DNA of 46,803 bases, from assembly GCA_023267045.1 (NCBI GenBank), contig JAHFOB010000007.1, forward strand, positions 1 to 46,803, in the 5' to 3' direction. Numbering within the stretch: position 1 is the stretch's first letter; each line of letters starts with the position of its first letter. A program made the position numbers and the translations under genes. Source of the DNA: Candidatus Zambryskiibacteriota bacterium. GTDB lineage: Bacteria; Patescibacteriota; Minisyncoccia; Phycocordibacterales; DATDWN01. Shown piece after piece: positions 30,769-40,033 of this stretch. The notes under the pieces were generated by a model. That model was given only the letters and a program-made list of their open reading frames with translations. It searched no databases and had not been told where the DNA came from.

Positions 30769-33700
30769 CTACTGTTCCCCGTACACCTGTGGTCGATTTT
30801 CTCTCATATCAGAAATCATTTTGGCTTTCTTACTACCTTTGAAACCAGTACCAGCCGGTATCAGTCGTCCCAAAATAACGTTTTCCATAAGACCGGCCAG
30901 TGGATCAGCTGTACCACGAATAGCACTTGAAATAAGCATTCGTGTTGTGTGTTGGAATGCTGCTGCAGCTAGGAAACTTTTTCGAGAAAGTGAAACGTCG
31001 GTAATACCCATAACCACTTCCTCTAGTTTTGCCTCCTCTTTTCCGAGAGCTTTTACTCTACTATTTTCTTCAGAAATAAATGCCGATTCTACAATATCAC
31101 CCTCTAGGAAATTCGTATCTCCAGGATTTTTAATTCTTTTTCGTGAGAACATTTGTCTGACAATGGTTTCGATATGTTTTCTTGAAACAGTTTCTCCTTG
31201 AAGTTCATAAGGTTTGTTTATCTCGTGAATAAGATAATCAATAGTTTTGTCTTTGCCCGCATACTTGAACAATTCATCTATGTCAGCTGAACCATCAGTT
31301 ATTATGTCACCTTTTTTGACTTCATCTCCAACTTTAACCAAAATCGTTCTATTTAGCGAGATTGAATATTCAATTTTATTTTTTGCTTTTGTTCTATCTT
31401 CTAGACTAGGAGTTATAGAGATCATTTTTTCTTTATCTGTAATCTTGATTTCAGATATTGTTCCAGAAACTGAAACAACAATGGCAGGATTTTTTGGTTT
31501 TCGTTTTTCAAACAATTCTTCAACTCGTGGCAAACCAGAGACGATGTCTCCAGAAACTGACGCGGTACCTCCGGCGTGGAATGTTCTCATAGTTAGTTGT
31601 GTTCCCGGCTCACCGATAGCTTGCCCTGCCACTGTTCCTACCGCTTCACCAAGCTCGACTACTTTGTTTTTACCAAGATCAATGCCGTAACATTTCACAC
31701 AAATACCGTTTAGAGTTTTGCATGATAGTGGTGATCGAACAGAAACAGATGTTACACCTGAAGCCTCAACCGACTGTGCATCTTTCTTTGAAAGTAAATC
31801 TCCTTTTTTGAACAAAACTTTTCCATCTTTTCCTACAATATCTGCTGACAAGAAACGACCTTTGATATGTTTTGCAATAGGAATTTCAATTCCAGATATT
31901 GCGTGTTTATCTATAATAACGCCGTCTTTTGTACCACAATCCTCTTCCATAATAATAGTATCTTGGGCAACGACGAACATCTTTCGTGTTAGATATCCAG
32001 ACTTAGCAGTGTTGAGAGCGGTGTCAGTTAAACCTTTTCGTGCACCGTGAGTAGTTATGAAATATTCAAGTGGAGTTAGTCCCTCTTTTGAACAAGAAAT
32101 AATAGGAAATTCTATAGTTTCTCCAGCTGTATTCGTGATAAGACCTTTCATGCCGGCCATTTGAGTGATGTTACTCATCGTACCTCGAGCACCAGAGAGA
32201 ACCATGTCAGAAACGGGACCATTTTTTGGCAATGTACCAGGAATTAATTTTTCAATATCAGCTTTTGCTCCATGCCAGACTTCTATGGTTTGTCGCAATC
32301 TTTCTTCTTTTGAAATAAGACCGGCGTTGAAATGTCCCATAATCTCATCTGATTCTGCTTTTGACTTTGTAATAATAGCTTTTTTACCTTCTGGAATAAT
32401 CACATCGTCAATTCCCCATGTCACACCAGAATGTGTAGCGTATTTGAATCCGAAAGCTTTTATTTTGTCTATGATTTTTGGAATATTTTCAATGCTGTAT
32501 TTTTCAATAAGATCATCGACAAGATTTGCAATTTTCTTTCTTTCAATTTCACCGTTTATAAACGGATAATCCTGAGGCAAAACAGAGTTGAACAAAAGTC
32601 TTCCAACTGTTGTCTCAAATATTTTTCCATTAAACTGCTTGTATTTATCTCTATCTGTTGGCAAAACTTTTATTTTTGCTCGAAAAGAAACTGCCCCCAA
32701 GTCATAAGCTGTAATGGCAGCGTTTGGAGAAGAGAAGAATTTTCCTTCACCTTTTTCACCAGAAATTTCTTTTGTCATCCAATAACAACCTAGAACAATA
32801 TCTAGAAGTTTTGCAGAAACTGTTGGGTCTCCAGAACCAGGCTTTAGAATATTTTTATCTGACGCCATGATCTCACGAGCTTCCATTTGCGCTTCATCAG
32901 AAAGTGGGACGTGAACAGCCATCTGGTCACCATCGAAATCGGCGTTGAAAGCAGAACAAACTAGTGGGTGAAGTTGAATAGCATTTCCCTCAATCAAAAC
33001 TGGTTGAAAAGCTTGGATACCAAGTCTGTGTAGAGTCGGCGCTCGATTTAACAAAACATATTTACCAGAAATAACTTCTTCCAAAATAGCCCAAACTTCT
33101 GCTATACCGTCTTCGATAAGCTTTGAAGCTCCTCGGATGTTATAAGCCAATTCTTTTTGAAGAAGTTGAGAGATAACAAACGGCTTGAAAAGTTCCAGCG
33201 CCATGTGTTTTGGTAAACCACACTGGTCAATGTGCAAATCAGGACCGACAACAATAACAGAACGACCAGAATAGTCTACTCGTTTACCAAGTAGGTTCTG
33301 TCTAAAAATACCTCGCTTACCTTTTAGGTTATCAGCAAGAGATTTTAGTGGTCTACGTTGAGACTGATTTGCTGTGTTAGAAGCAGAACCATGGCGAACA
33401 GAGTTGTCTATAAGAGCATCCACAGCTTCCTGCAAAATTCTTTTTTCATTTCGCAAAATAACATCAGGAGCATGAATTTCCTTTAGTTTTTTCAATCGAT
33501 TATTTCTGTTTATCACTCGTCTGTACAAATCGTTAACATCGGATGTGGCATAGCGACCACCGTCTAGTGGAACCATCGGTCGAAGCGCTGGAGGTATAAC
33601 AGGAATATGTGTCAAAAACATCCATTCTGGTCGTATATTTGAACTGATCATCGCTGAAACAATTCCTATTCTTTTATTGATTTTAGAAATTTCGAGACTT

Positions 33701-34431
33701 CCGGCTTTTTCTAATTCTTTTTTAAGTTCGACTAGAAGTTTATTTAGATCAATTTTCTTGAATATGTTGTAGATAGCTTCAGCACCAATACCGGCTTCAA
33801 ACATCGTTCCATATTTCATTCCGAAATTATAATATTCAACTTCATCGAGAACTCGACCTTCTTGTATAGATTCTATTTCTCTTTTTGCGTTAAGAAGCAT
33901 TTCTTTAACTGCTTCTTTTGTTTTTTCATCCTGTAGAGATTTTACTTTAGATTTATATTCAGAATCTAAATCTTTCAAGTATTTCACTCTATCCTCTTCA
34001 GAAACTTTTGTAACAATATAACCAGCAAAGTAAACAACTTTTTCTATATCTGAAGTAGGGATACCCAAAATCGAACTGATTCGACTTGGCATTGATTTCA
34101 AAAACCAGATGTGAGAAACGACAGTTGCGAGCTCAATATGCCCCATTCTTTCACGACGAACTATTGATCGAGTTATCTCCACCCCACATTTTTCACAGAC
34201 AATTCCTTTGTAACGAATTCCTCGATATTTTCCACAATAACACTCGTAGTCTTTGTCTGGACCGAAAATTTTCTCGTCAAAGAGACCGTTCTTTTCTGAA
34301 CGTTGTGTACGATAGTTTATTGTCTCTGGTTTTGTAACTTCACCAAATGACCACTCTTTTATTCTTTCCGGAGAAGCTACTTTTAGAGCTATTGTTTCAA
34401 AATCGTTTGAGTCTGTTGTTCTTGTTCTCAT
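30769..34431 (-). CDS. rpoC: RNA polymerase beta-prime subunit
   Basis: The 1220-residue subunit has the N-terminal zinc knuckle CYCGKYRGIRYKGIVCEKCG, the active-site NADFDGDQM that holds the catalytic magnesium, the bridge-helix region GARGTMSNITQMAGMKGL and the second zinc site with CKTLNGICVKCYG. It forms the active centre with RpoB, 18 bases upstream. Length is near the lower end for bacteria without large insertions. Confidence 0.98.
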   Translation of the reverse strand: MRTRTTDSNDFETIALKVASPERIKEWSFGEVTKPETINYRTQRSEKNGLFDEKIFGPDKDYECYCGKYRGIRYKGIVCEKCGVEITRSIVRRERMGHIELATVVSHIWFLKSMPSRISSILGIPTSDIEKVVYFAGYIVTKVSEEDRVKYLKDLDSEYKSKVKSLQDEKTKEAVKEMLLNAKREIESIQEGRVLDEVEYYNFGMKYGTMFEAGIGAEAIYNIFKKIDLNKLLVELKKELEKAGSLEISKINKRIGIVSAMISSNIRPEWMFLTHIPVIPPALRPMVPLDGGRYATSDVNDLYRRVINRNNRLKKLKEIHAPDVILRNEKRILQEAVDALIDNSVRHGSASNTANQSQRRPLKSLADNLKGKRGIFRQNLLGKRVDYSGRSVIVVGPDLHIDQCGLPKHMALELFKPFVISQLLQKELAYNIRGASKLIEDGIAEVWAILEEVISGKYVLLNRAPTLHRLGIQAFQPVLIEGNAIQLHPLVCSAFNADFDGDQMAVHVPLSDEAQMEAREIMASDKNILKPGSGDPTVSAKLLDIVLGCYWMTKEISGEKGEGKFFSSPNAAITAYDLGAVSFRAKIKVLPTDRDKYKQFNGKIFETTVGRLLFNSVLPQDYPFINGEIERKKIANLVDDLIEKYSIENIPKIIDKIKAFGFKYATHSGVTWGIDDVIIPEGKKAIITKSKAESDEIMGHFNAGLISKEERLRQTIEVWHGAKADIEKLIPGTLPKNGPVSDMVLSGARGTMSNITQMAGMKGLITNTAGETIEFPIISCSKEGLTPLEYFITTHGARKGLTDTALNTAKSGYLTRKMFVVAQDTIIMEEDCGTKDGVIIDKHAISGIEIPIAKHIKGRFLSADIVGKDGKVLFKKGDLLSKKDAQSVEASGVTSVSVRSPLSCKTLNGICVKCYGIDLGKNKVVELGEAVGTVAGQAIGEPGTQLTMRTFHAGGTASVSGDIVSGLPRVEELFEKRKPKNPAIVVSVSGTISEIKITDKEKMISITPSLEDRTKAKNKIEYSISLNRTILVKVGDEVKKGDIITDGSADIDELFKYAGKDKTIDYLIHEINKPYELQGETVSRKHIETIVRQMFSRKRIKNPGDTNFLEGDIVESAFISEENSRVKALGKEEAKLEEVVMGITDVSLSRKSFLAAAAFQHTTRMLISSAIRGTADPLAGLMENVILGRLIPAGTGFKGSKKAKMISDMRENRPQVYGEQ

Positions 34432-34449
34432 AGTATTTTTTTAATTAAA

Positions 34450-37400
34450 TTATTGTCGACCTTGATTAAGCACCTCTTTCGACCCTTTTTTGATTTGAAC
34501 ATCCAAAGCTAAACCTCGAAGATTATTTAACAAAACGTTAAATGATGCTGGAGTATTGAGCTGTGTAATCGGCAATCCTTTGACAATAGCATCAAAAGCG
34601 CTCGATCTACCAACAATATCGTCTGATTTTACTGTCAAAATTTCCTGCAATGTATGCGCTGCTCCATGACCGAGTAATGCCCAAACTTCCATTTCTCCAA
34701 ATCTCTGACCCCCGTTTTGAGCTTTTCCGCCAAGTGGCTGTTGGGTGATAAGTGAGTATGGCCCAATAGATCGCATGTGGATTTTATCTTCAACCATGTG
34801 GTGAAGTTTCAATATATACATGTAACCAACAGCGATTTCTTGTTCAAATCTCTCGCCTGTTCGTCCGTCAAAAAGTTTCATTTTACCTGTCGGAGATATT
34901 CCAGCTTTTATTAGTTCCTCTTTTATTTCTTCACCAGTTGAACCGATAAAAGGTGGAACGATAGCTTGATAACCAAGCGTATGTGCGGCAAGACCCAAAT
35001 GCAATTCTAAAATCTGACCCAAGTTCATACGAGAAGGCACACCAAGCGGTGTCAGTATCACATCGATAGGAGTTCCATCCTCCATGTATGGCATATCTTC
35101 TTCCGGCAAAATTCGTGAAATAACACCCTTGTTTCCGTGTCGTCCAGCAAGTTTGTCTCCAACAGAAACGTTTCGAAGTTGGGCCACCTCAATGTGAATT
35201 CTTTTTATGATTCCAGAATCTAGTTTATCGCCTTTTTCTCTTGAGAAAACTTGAACTTTTATAACACGACCACGTTTACCTCCTTCCATTCTCTTTGATG
35301 TATCTTTTACATCATGAGCTTTCTCGCCAAAAAGTGATCTCAAAAGTCTTTCCTCCGGAGTTAGTTGTGTTTCACCCTTTGGCGTAATTTTACCAACCAA
35401 AATATCCCCAGGTCGGACTTCGCTACCTACTTGAACGATACCGTCTTCGGCCAGATTTTTTAGCTTACTTTCACCGACGTTTGGAATATCACATGTTGTC
35501 ACTTCAGGACCGAGCTTTGTATCACGAACATTTACTATAAATTCTTCAATATGTATTGATGTGAATTTGGAATCTTTTACAACTCTTTCAGAAAGAATAA
35601 TGGCGTCCTCGTAGTTTGAACCACTCCAAGACATAAAAGCAATGAGCATATTCTGTCCTATTGCTGCCTGGCCTCCAACAGAAGCCGATGTGTCAGCCAA
35701 AACAGTTCCTTTCTTTACTTTGTCGCCAACATTAACACTTGGTCTCTGATGAAAAGCAGTAAAACCATTTGTTCTTGAGAAGACAACGAGTTTGTGTTCT
35801 TTTTCTTTACCTTTACTATTTTTAACAACTATTTTTTTACCATCAGCGTGAGTAACTGTTCCTTCCTCTTGAGCTATGACAATTCTTCCAGTATTTCTGA
35901 CAGCATCTCCTTCCATTCCTGTGGCAACTAGAGGTGCTTCTGGAACAATACAAGGCGTAGCCTGTTTTTGCATGTTACTTGCCATCAAGGCTCGAGAAGC
36001 TTCATCATGGTTTAAGAAAGGAATCATTGATGTGGCAATAGAAAAAGCCTGGTTTGTAGCAACATCCATAAAATCAACTTTATCTTTAGAAATAGTTGTC
36101 GGCTCACCTTCAACACGAACTTCTACTTCTGAAATCGTGATTTTTCCTTCAGCATCAACTGGTGTTGCGGCATGAGCAATAACATAACCTTCTTCTTCGG
36201 AAGCGTTAAGATAAACTATTTCGTCTGTTACTTTTCCATTTTTTACTTTTGCATACGGAGTCTCAATCATGCCAAAGCTATTGATTCGAGCGTATACGGA
36301 AAGACGCAAAACAAGACCAATATTTGGACCTTCTGGAGTATGTATTGGACAAAGTCGTCCGTAGTGAGAGGGGTGCACGTCTCGAACTTCAAATCCCGCT
36401 CGAGTTCTGTTTAGTCCTCCAGGTCCGAGAGCAGAAAGTGTTCGTAAATGTTCGATTTCAGCCACAGGATTTTCCTGAAGCATAAACTGTGATAGTTGGT
36501 TTGTAGTGAAAAATTCTTTGATTCGAGCCTGAAGTGGTTTTGGTGAGATAAATTGAACAGGAAGAGTGACGTCAGTATCAATAGTAGACATTCTGTTTTG
36601 AATATTTCGCTTGATCTGTGACATTCCTTTTCGAATTTGCATTTGAAAAAGTTCACCAACAAAACGCACTCTTCGAGTACCTAAGTGGTCAATATCGTCT
36701 TGGATTGCGTGTGGAGTGTTGTTTAGAAGCGCGATGTGAGAAATAATAGTAACAATATCTTCAATGGAAAGAGTTTTTCTTTTCAGCTCTTTATCATCCA
36801 TTTTCTTATTAAAACGCTTGTTAAACATGTGTCGCCCAACTGGAGAGAGGTCGTATCTTTCTGATTCAAAAATAGAATTGACAAATTCTTTTGCGTTTTC
36901 GGCTGTGGCGAGATCACCGTCTCGAAGTCTTTTGTGTATTTCTATAAAGGCCTCATCAACAGTTTTGCCATGATCTTTCAGTAAAGTTTTTTCTATAGAA
37001 GCTGTAGCAAATTTATCAGAAGCAAAAAGTTTTTTGATCGCAGTATCATCTTTTGCTCCAAAAACACGAAGTAATGTTGTAACCGGAAACTTTCTTTTTC
37101 GATCAATTCTAACAGTAATCATCCCCTCTGCATCTGATTCTATCTCTACCCAAGCACCCCTAGAAGGTATAATCTTAGCCCCAAAAAGCTGTCGGCCTTT
37201 AACATCAGAAGCTGTAAAAAATACTCCATATGAACGAGCGAGCTGTGGAACAATAACGCGTTCAATGCCAGAAACAATAAAAGTTCCATGAGAAGTCATC
37301 AGTGGAAAATCCGCCATGAAAATCTCTTGTTCTTTTTCTGTACCTAGAATATGATTCTTCAATCGAACTTTTACTTTCAGTGGCGCATCATAATTTAATT

Positions 37401-37653
37401 TGTTGTCTTTTGCGTGATACTCATCATGCTTTGCCTCAGCAAGTTCAAATCCAGTAAAATCAAGTGTAAACTTTTTCTCTGAATAATCTTTGATAGAAGA
37501 AAACTCTTCAAATACTTCTTTCAGTCCTTTTTCTATGAGCTCCTTGAAAGAGTTCAGTTGTGGTTCAACAAAGTTTGGAGTTGGCACAAGTGGTTTTTTC
37601 CACCGACTGAAAAACTTTTGTGGACGTGCAGTAGTATTAGTAATATTTTGCAT
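34450..37653 (-). CDS. rpoB: RNA polymerase beta subunit
   Basis: The 1067-residue subunit has the rifampicin-pocket region FFTTNQLSQFMLQENPVAEI followed by RTLSALGPGGLNR, the SGSNYEDAI segment, and the C-terminal GGKAQNGGQRFGEMEVWAL. It is shorter than in E. coli (1342) because lineage-specific insertions are missing, as in other reduced bacteria. It heads the rpoB-rpoC-dnaG-rpoD series and has a 200-base leader with an attenuator-like hairpin. In many bacteria rpoB follows rplL; here no ribosomal protein genes precede it. Confidence 0.98.
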   Translation of the reverse strand: MQNITNTTARPQKFFSRWKKPLVPTPNFVEPQLNSFKELIEKGLKEVFEEFSSIKDYSEKKFTLDFTGFELAEAKHDEYHAKDNKLNYDAPLKVKVRLKNHILGTEKEQEIFMADFPLMTSHGTFIVSGIERVIVPQLARSYGVFFTASDVKGRQLFGAKIIPSRGAWVEIESDAEGMITVRIDRKRKFPVTTLLRVFGAKDDTAIKKLFASDKFATASIEKTLLKDHGKTVDEAFIEIHKRLRDGDLATAENAKEFVNSIFESERYDLSPVGRHMFNKRFNKKMDDKELKRKTLSIEDIVTIISHIALLNNTPHAIQDDIDHLGTRRVRFVGELFQMQIRKGMSQIKRNIQNRMSTIDTDVTLPVQFISPKPLQARIKEFFTTNQLSQFMLQENPVAEIEHLRTLSALGPGGLNRTRAGFEVRDVHPSHYGRLCPIHTPEGPNIGLVLRLSVYARINSFGMIETPYAKVKNGKVTDEIVYLNASEEEGYVIAHAATPVDAEGKITISEVEVRVEGEPTTISKDKVDFMDVATNQAFSIATSMIPFLNHDEASRALMASNMQKQATPCIVPEAPLVATGMEGDAVRNTGRIVIAQEEGTVTHADGKKIVVKNSKGKEKEHKLVVFSRTNGFTAFHQRPSVNVGDKVKKGTVLADTSASVGGQAAIGQNMLIAFMSWSGSNYEDAIILSERVVKDSKFTSIHIEEFIVNVRDTKLGPEVTTCDIPNVGESKLKNLAEDGIVQVGSEVRPGDILVGKITPKGETQLTPEERLLRSLFGEKAHDVKDTSKRMEGGKRGRVIKVQVFSREKGDKLDSGIIKRIHIEVAQLRNVSVGDKLAGRHGNKGVISRILPEEDMPYMEDGTPIDVILTPLGVPSRMNLGQILELHLGLAAHTLGYQAIVPPFIGSTGEEIKEELIKAGISPTGKMKLFDGRTGERFEQEIAVGYMYILKLHHMVEDKIHMRSIGPYSLITQQPLGGKAQNGGQRFGEMEVWALLGHGAAHTLQEILTVKSDDIVGRSSAFDAIVKGLPITQLNTPASFNVLLNNLRGLALDVQIKKGSKEVLNQGRQ

Positions 37654-37699
37654 AAAAAATTTATACTTAATTAAAAATGCCCTTTTAATAAAATAAAAC

Positions 37700-37741
37700 G
37701 CAAAAAAACAAGCAAAAGGGAACCTTACCCTCTAAAGGTTC
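37700..37741 (-). terminator. Attenuator-like hairpin in the rpoB leader
   Basis: On the minus strand GAACCTT (37735-37741) pairs with AAGGTTC (37720-37726) around eight bases, followed by a CCTTTTGCTTGTTTTTTT tract, about 50 bases before the rpoB start. It looks like an intrinsic terminator inside the leader. Confidence 0.6.
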
Positions 37742-37863
37742 ACATTTTAGACTTATAATTTTGTTATCGATTTAAACCCAAATGAGTAGCGAGAACCAAT
37801 TAACCCGTTAAAATATTGTATTCCGCTTCATCAGTCAAAACTCAATCGTGTGAAGTTAGGGAG

Positions 37864-37893
37864 AGTATACGTCAAGTAGGTATATTTTGTCAA
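37864..37893 (-). promoter_or_regulatory. Sigma-70 promoter of rpoB
   Basis: On the minus strand TTGACA (37888-37893), an 18-base spacer and TATACT (37864-37869). A second TTGACA lies just upstream. Confidence 0.75.
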
Positions 37894-37954
37894 GCATATT
37901 GTCAATCGACTTATCCACAACTATCCAACCATAACTTATAAACAAGGTTCATTA

Positions 37955-37983
37955 TTTACTTTAGACCCTAAAATAGGTATTAT
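37955..37983 (+). promoter_or_regulatory. Promoter of the 79-residue gene
   Basis: TTTACT (37955-37960), 17 bases and TATTAT (37978-37983) precede a leader with AGGAGGT. Confidence 0.65.
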
Positions 37984-38015
37984 TTGTAGCTGGAACTGTT
38001 CCCCAGGAGGTAACG

Positions 38016-38255
38016 ATGCGACAGGATGTTATTGGGAGTATTGCGGGGTGGCCGTGCATATTCCTCAGCCACCCAAGCGACAACGCTCTTCTTCCATCAC
38101 GATTTCGAATTATGATCAAAGTACTTGGCGCACACATGCGTGGGTATGATGGTCACGAGTTTGAAATTCGCGGATTGGGCGAAAATCTCCGCAAAGCTCG
38201 CCGAGATGCGTTGGAGTTAATGAGATTCGCAGGAATTCCGACGAATGCGTTGTAA
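38016..38255 (+). CDS. Small hypothetical protein, free-standing
   Basis: The 79-residue product has a hydrophobic N-terminal half and an amphipathic C-terminal helix (RGLGENLRKARRDALELMRF). I recognise no family. The gene is well framed: a promoter, AGGAGGT five bases before the ATG, and a strong terminator just after the stop. Like the genes at 17816, 21470, 40532 and 41489, it is a single-gene unit of the Shine-Dalgarno type with higher GC content. Confidence 0.65.
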   Translation: MRQDVIGSIAGWPCIFLSHPSDNALLPSRFRIMIKVLGAHMRGYDGHEFEIRGLGENLRKARRDALELMRFAGIPTNAL

Positions 38256-38261
38256 CACACA

Positions 38262-38296
38262 AACCCTGGAGGGATTCCTCCAGGGTTACGCTTTTT
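38262..38296 (+). terminator. Terminator of the 79-residue gene
   Basis: AACCCTGGAGG pairs perfectly with CCTCCAGGGTT around GATT, followed by ACGCTTTTT. It overlaps the stop of the convergent DUF167 gene. Confidence 0.88.
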
Positions 38297-38543
38297 ACAA
38301 AATCTCGAAAACTTTTCTTTTTGATGAGGCGCCAGAAACAAGACGAACCTCTCTTGGAGATTTTTTAAAATATTCTGCAAGCAATTTGGCTATAGCAAGA
38401 TTGGCCTTACCTGCAATAGGTGGCTCTTTTACGAACACAGTAAAATACTCTTCTTTTCTATCCACTTCCTTCCATAGAGTAAGATCTGGAGGGACTATCT
38501 TATTTTCCTTTGCCCCAGCTTTAGCTTTAACAAATATTTTCAC
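38295..38543 (-). CDS. DUF167/YggU family protein
   Basis: The 82-residue product shows the family pattern: FVKAKAGAKENKI at the start, FTVFVKEPPIAGKANLAIAKLLAEYF in the middle and VRLVSGASSKRKVFEI at the end. YggU proteins are small and widespread, and of unknown function. The gene follows the DUF1761 gene directly (one-base spacing), so they are likely co-transcribed. Confidence 0.92.
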   Translation of the reverse strand: MKIFVKAKAGAKENKIVPPDLTLWKEVDRKEEYFTVFVKEPPIAGKANLAIAKLLAEYFKKSPREVRLVSGASSKRKVFEIL

Positions 38544-38954
38544 TTATTGCATATAGTAGATAACAGAGCTGACTAGAATTGTCGCTATTATTCCTTGTGC
38601 TGAATTAATAACAACAAGTTTCCAAGACTTTCTCTCCCAAATAGCAGAATTTGCATAAATAGGAAAACTGAAACCAAGCCATATAATAAGAAGTACTTTT
38701 AGAAACTCATAAAACGATATGGCCAGTAGTTGTGGAAACAGATATGAGACAACGCTGACAAAAATAACATTTGTAATGAAATTCAGAATAAGTGGCACGG
38801 TCATACCCATCTTTTTTGCTTCTGCTTGCTCTTCGGCAGTCATTTTATCAGCAGTAAAACCCATCAGTTTTGCCCAAGTTCTGCCAAACAAAACTGTAAA
38901 CCACAAGGCTCCGAAAGCAAATGCAACAACTGCTCCAACTAATATTGATAACAT
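38544..38954 (-). CDS. DUF1761-like membrane protein
   Basis: The 136-residue protein has four membrane segments and the pattern AFGALWFTVLFGRTWAKLMGF followed by LILNFITNVIF and WLGFSFPIYANSAIWERKSW. This fits the DUF1761 family of bacterial membrane proteins of unknown function. It stands directly upstream of the DUF167 gene and apart from the lexA operon. Confidence 0.82.
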   Translation of the reverse strand: MLSILVGAVVAFAFGALWFTVLFGRTWAKLMGFTADKMTAEEQAEAKKMGMTVPLILNFITNVIFVSVVSYLFPQLLAISFYEFLKVLLIIWLGFSFPIYANSAIWERKSWKLVVINSAQGIIATILVSSVIYYMQ

Positions 38955-39024
38955 AATTTTATATTTAATTTATAAAAATAACCTTAACATAATTATACAA
39001 AAGCTCCCTCTTTTTTCAAAATAC

Positions 39025-39603
39025 TTAATACTTTCGTATCACACCTTTAACTATCGCCGCCACCTTCAGATCGTATGTTGGATAAATCGGTGAGTAGTTT
39101 TTGTTTGCTGGTTTTAGATAGACTACATTTCCCTTTCTTTTGAAATACTTCATCGTCCAACCACCATCGACCTCCGCGATGACAATATCGCCATCTTTTG
39201 GATCACCACGACGCTCAACGACAACGAGATCGCCTTCTCGTATACCTTCATCAATCATAGAGTCACCTTTAACCTCCAAAAGATAACTTGCTTCTTTGTT
39301 TTTTATTAGATAGTCGTCTAGGTTTATTGTGTCTAGTGTACTTGGATCAACTGTTGTGGGAATTCCTGCTTCGACTAGACCCAACAGCGGTGTCTCTCCG
39401 AATATTTTCATCGGAGTCAGTCTACCACTAGAATCTTTATCTACTATTTCATCATCGACAAGTTTGTTGATCAATTTATAAACTGCATTTTTTGATCTGA
39501 AACCAACCATAGCCATGATTTCTTTATAACCAGGCATACGTCTGTTTTTTCTGTAAAAATTCAGTATTTTATTTTTATAACTTATGTATTTATCTTCACT
39601 CAT
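39025..39603 (-). CDS. lexA: LexA repressor
   Basis: LexA represses DNA-damage genes and cleaves itself when RecA is activated. The 192-residue protein has an N-terminal winged helix (FYRKNRRMPGYKEIMAMVGF, then a recognition helix region), the self-cleavage site at Ala79-Gly80 (GLVEAGIP), and the Ser115/Lys152 pair (GDSM and TMKYF). It is the second gene of an operon whose promoter contains a LexA-type box, indicating autoregulation. Confidence 0.92.
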   Translation of the reverse strand: MSEDKYISYKNKILNFYRKNRRMPGYKEIMAMVGFRSKNAVYKLINKLVDDEIVDKDSSGRLTPMKIFGETPLLGLVEAGIPTTVDPSTLDTINLDDYLIKNKEASYLLEVKGDSMIDEGIREGDLVVVERRGDPKDGDIVIAEVDGGWTMKYFKRKGNVVYLKPANKNYSPIYPTYDLKVAAIVKGVIRKY

Positions 39604-39607
39604 TTTT

Positions 39608-39805
39608 TTATATTATGCTAAATGGTCGCATAAACCATCCAGAACTTGCTCGAGTCTTGCGGATTTTCGATAAGTTGGAAAGTATAAACTTGTGTCGTCG
39701 AGATTCCCGCCCGTATGATAGACCCCTAATAATCCTCTGATCTATAACGTCGTTTACAACCTCTAACTCCCTTCTCAAAACTCTCTCTAAATTTTGTTTA
39801 CTCAT
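39608..39805 (-). CDS. Small basic protein upstream of lexA
   Basis: The 65-residue product is rich in arginine and lysine (RVLRRELEVVNDVIDQRIIRG, later SLSK-like SNLSKIRKTRASSG) and mostly helical. I recognise no family. It ends four bases before lexA and lies behind the LexA-box promoter, so it should be DNA-damage inducible with lexA. A regulator of LexA or a DNA-binding accessory protein is possible, but nothing in the sequence proves it. Confidence 0.6.
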   Translation of the reverse strand: MSKQNLERVLRRELEVVNDVIDQRIIRGLSYGRESRRHKFILSNLSKIRKTRASSGWFMRPFSII

Positions 39806-39844
39806 AATTTTTTCTTAAAATTAATAGATTAAAGTGACAAGATT

Positions 39845-39970
39845 TCTAAGAATTTTTTCAGACAGATGCAGTTCGAGGCGGACGAGGAAAATCATTCGAG
39901 CCTTACAAGTGTAAGGTGAGAATTATTTTACCGAAGTGGAGCAAAGAAATGCACTGTATGAAAAATTTCT
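39845..39970. repeat. Foldable intergenic element C in the lexA leader
   Basis: An outer imperfect stem (AGAATTTTTTCA with TGAAAAATTTCT) encloses GTTCGAGGCGGAC (39871 on), GAGCC, the perfect hairpin CCTTACA/TGTAAGG (39901-39916) and GGTGAGAATTATTTT. Order and words match element A. The hairpin is flanked by GA/GA, as in element RNA 2 at 21301-21318. Confidence 0.45.
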
Positions 39971-39980
39971 GTATGTAAAT

Positions 39981-40010
39981 ATTATAGGTGAACGGTGGTT
40001 CACCCGTCAA
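39981..40010 (-). promoter_or_regulatory. lexA operon promoter with LexA-type operator in the spacer
   Basis: On the minus strand TTGACG (40005-40010), an 18-base spacer and TATAAT (39981-39986). The spacer is exactly the palindrome GGTGAAC-CACC-GTTCACC, which contains GAAC-N4-GTTC, the LexA box of Gram-positive bacteria. Bound LexA would block the polymerase. Confidence 0.8.
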
Positions 40011-40033
40011 GAAATCCCCTGTGGATAACTACA

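Noticed and set aside
30728-32569. Several long plus-strand frames antisense to rpoC
   Set aside because: They mirror rpoC codon bias and have no motifs or signals.
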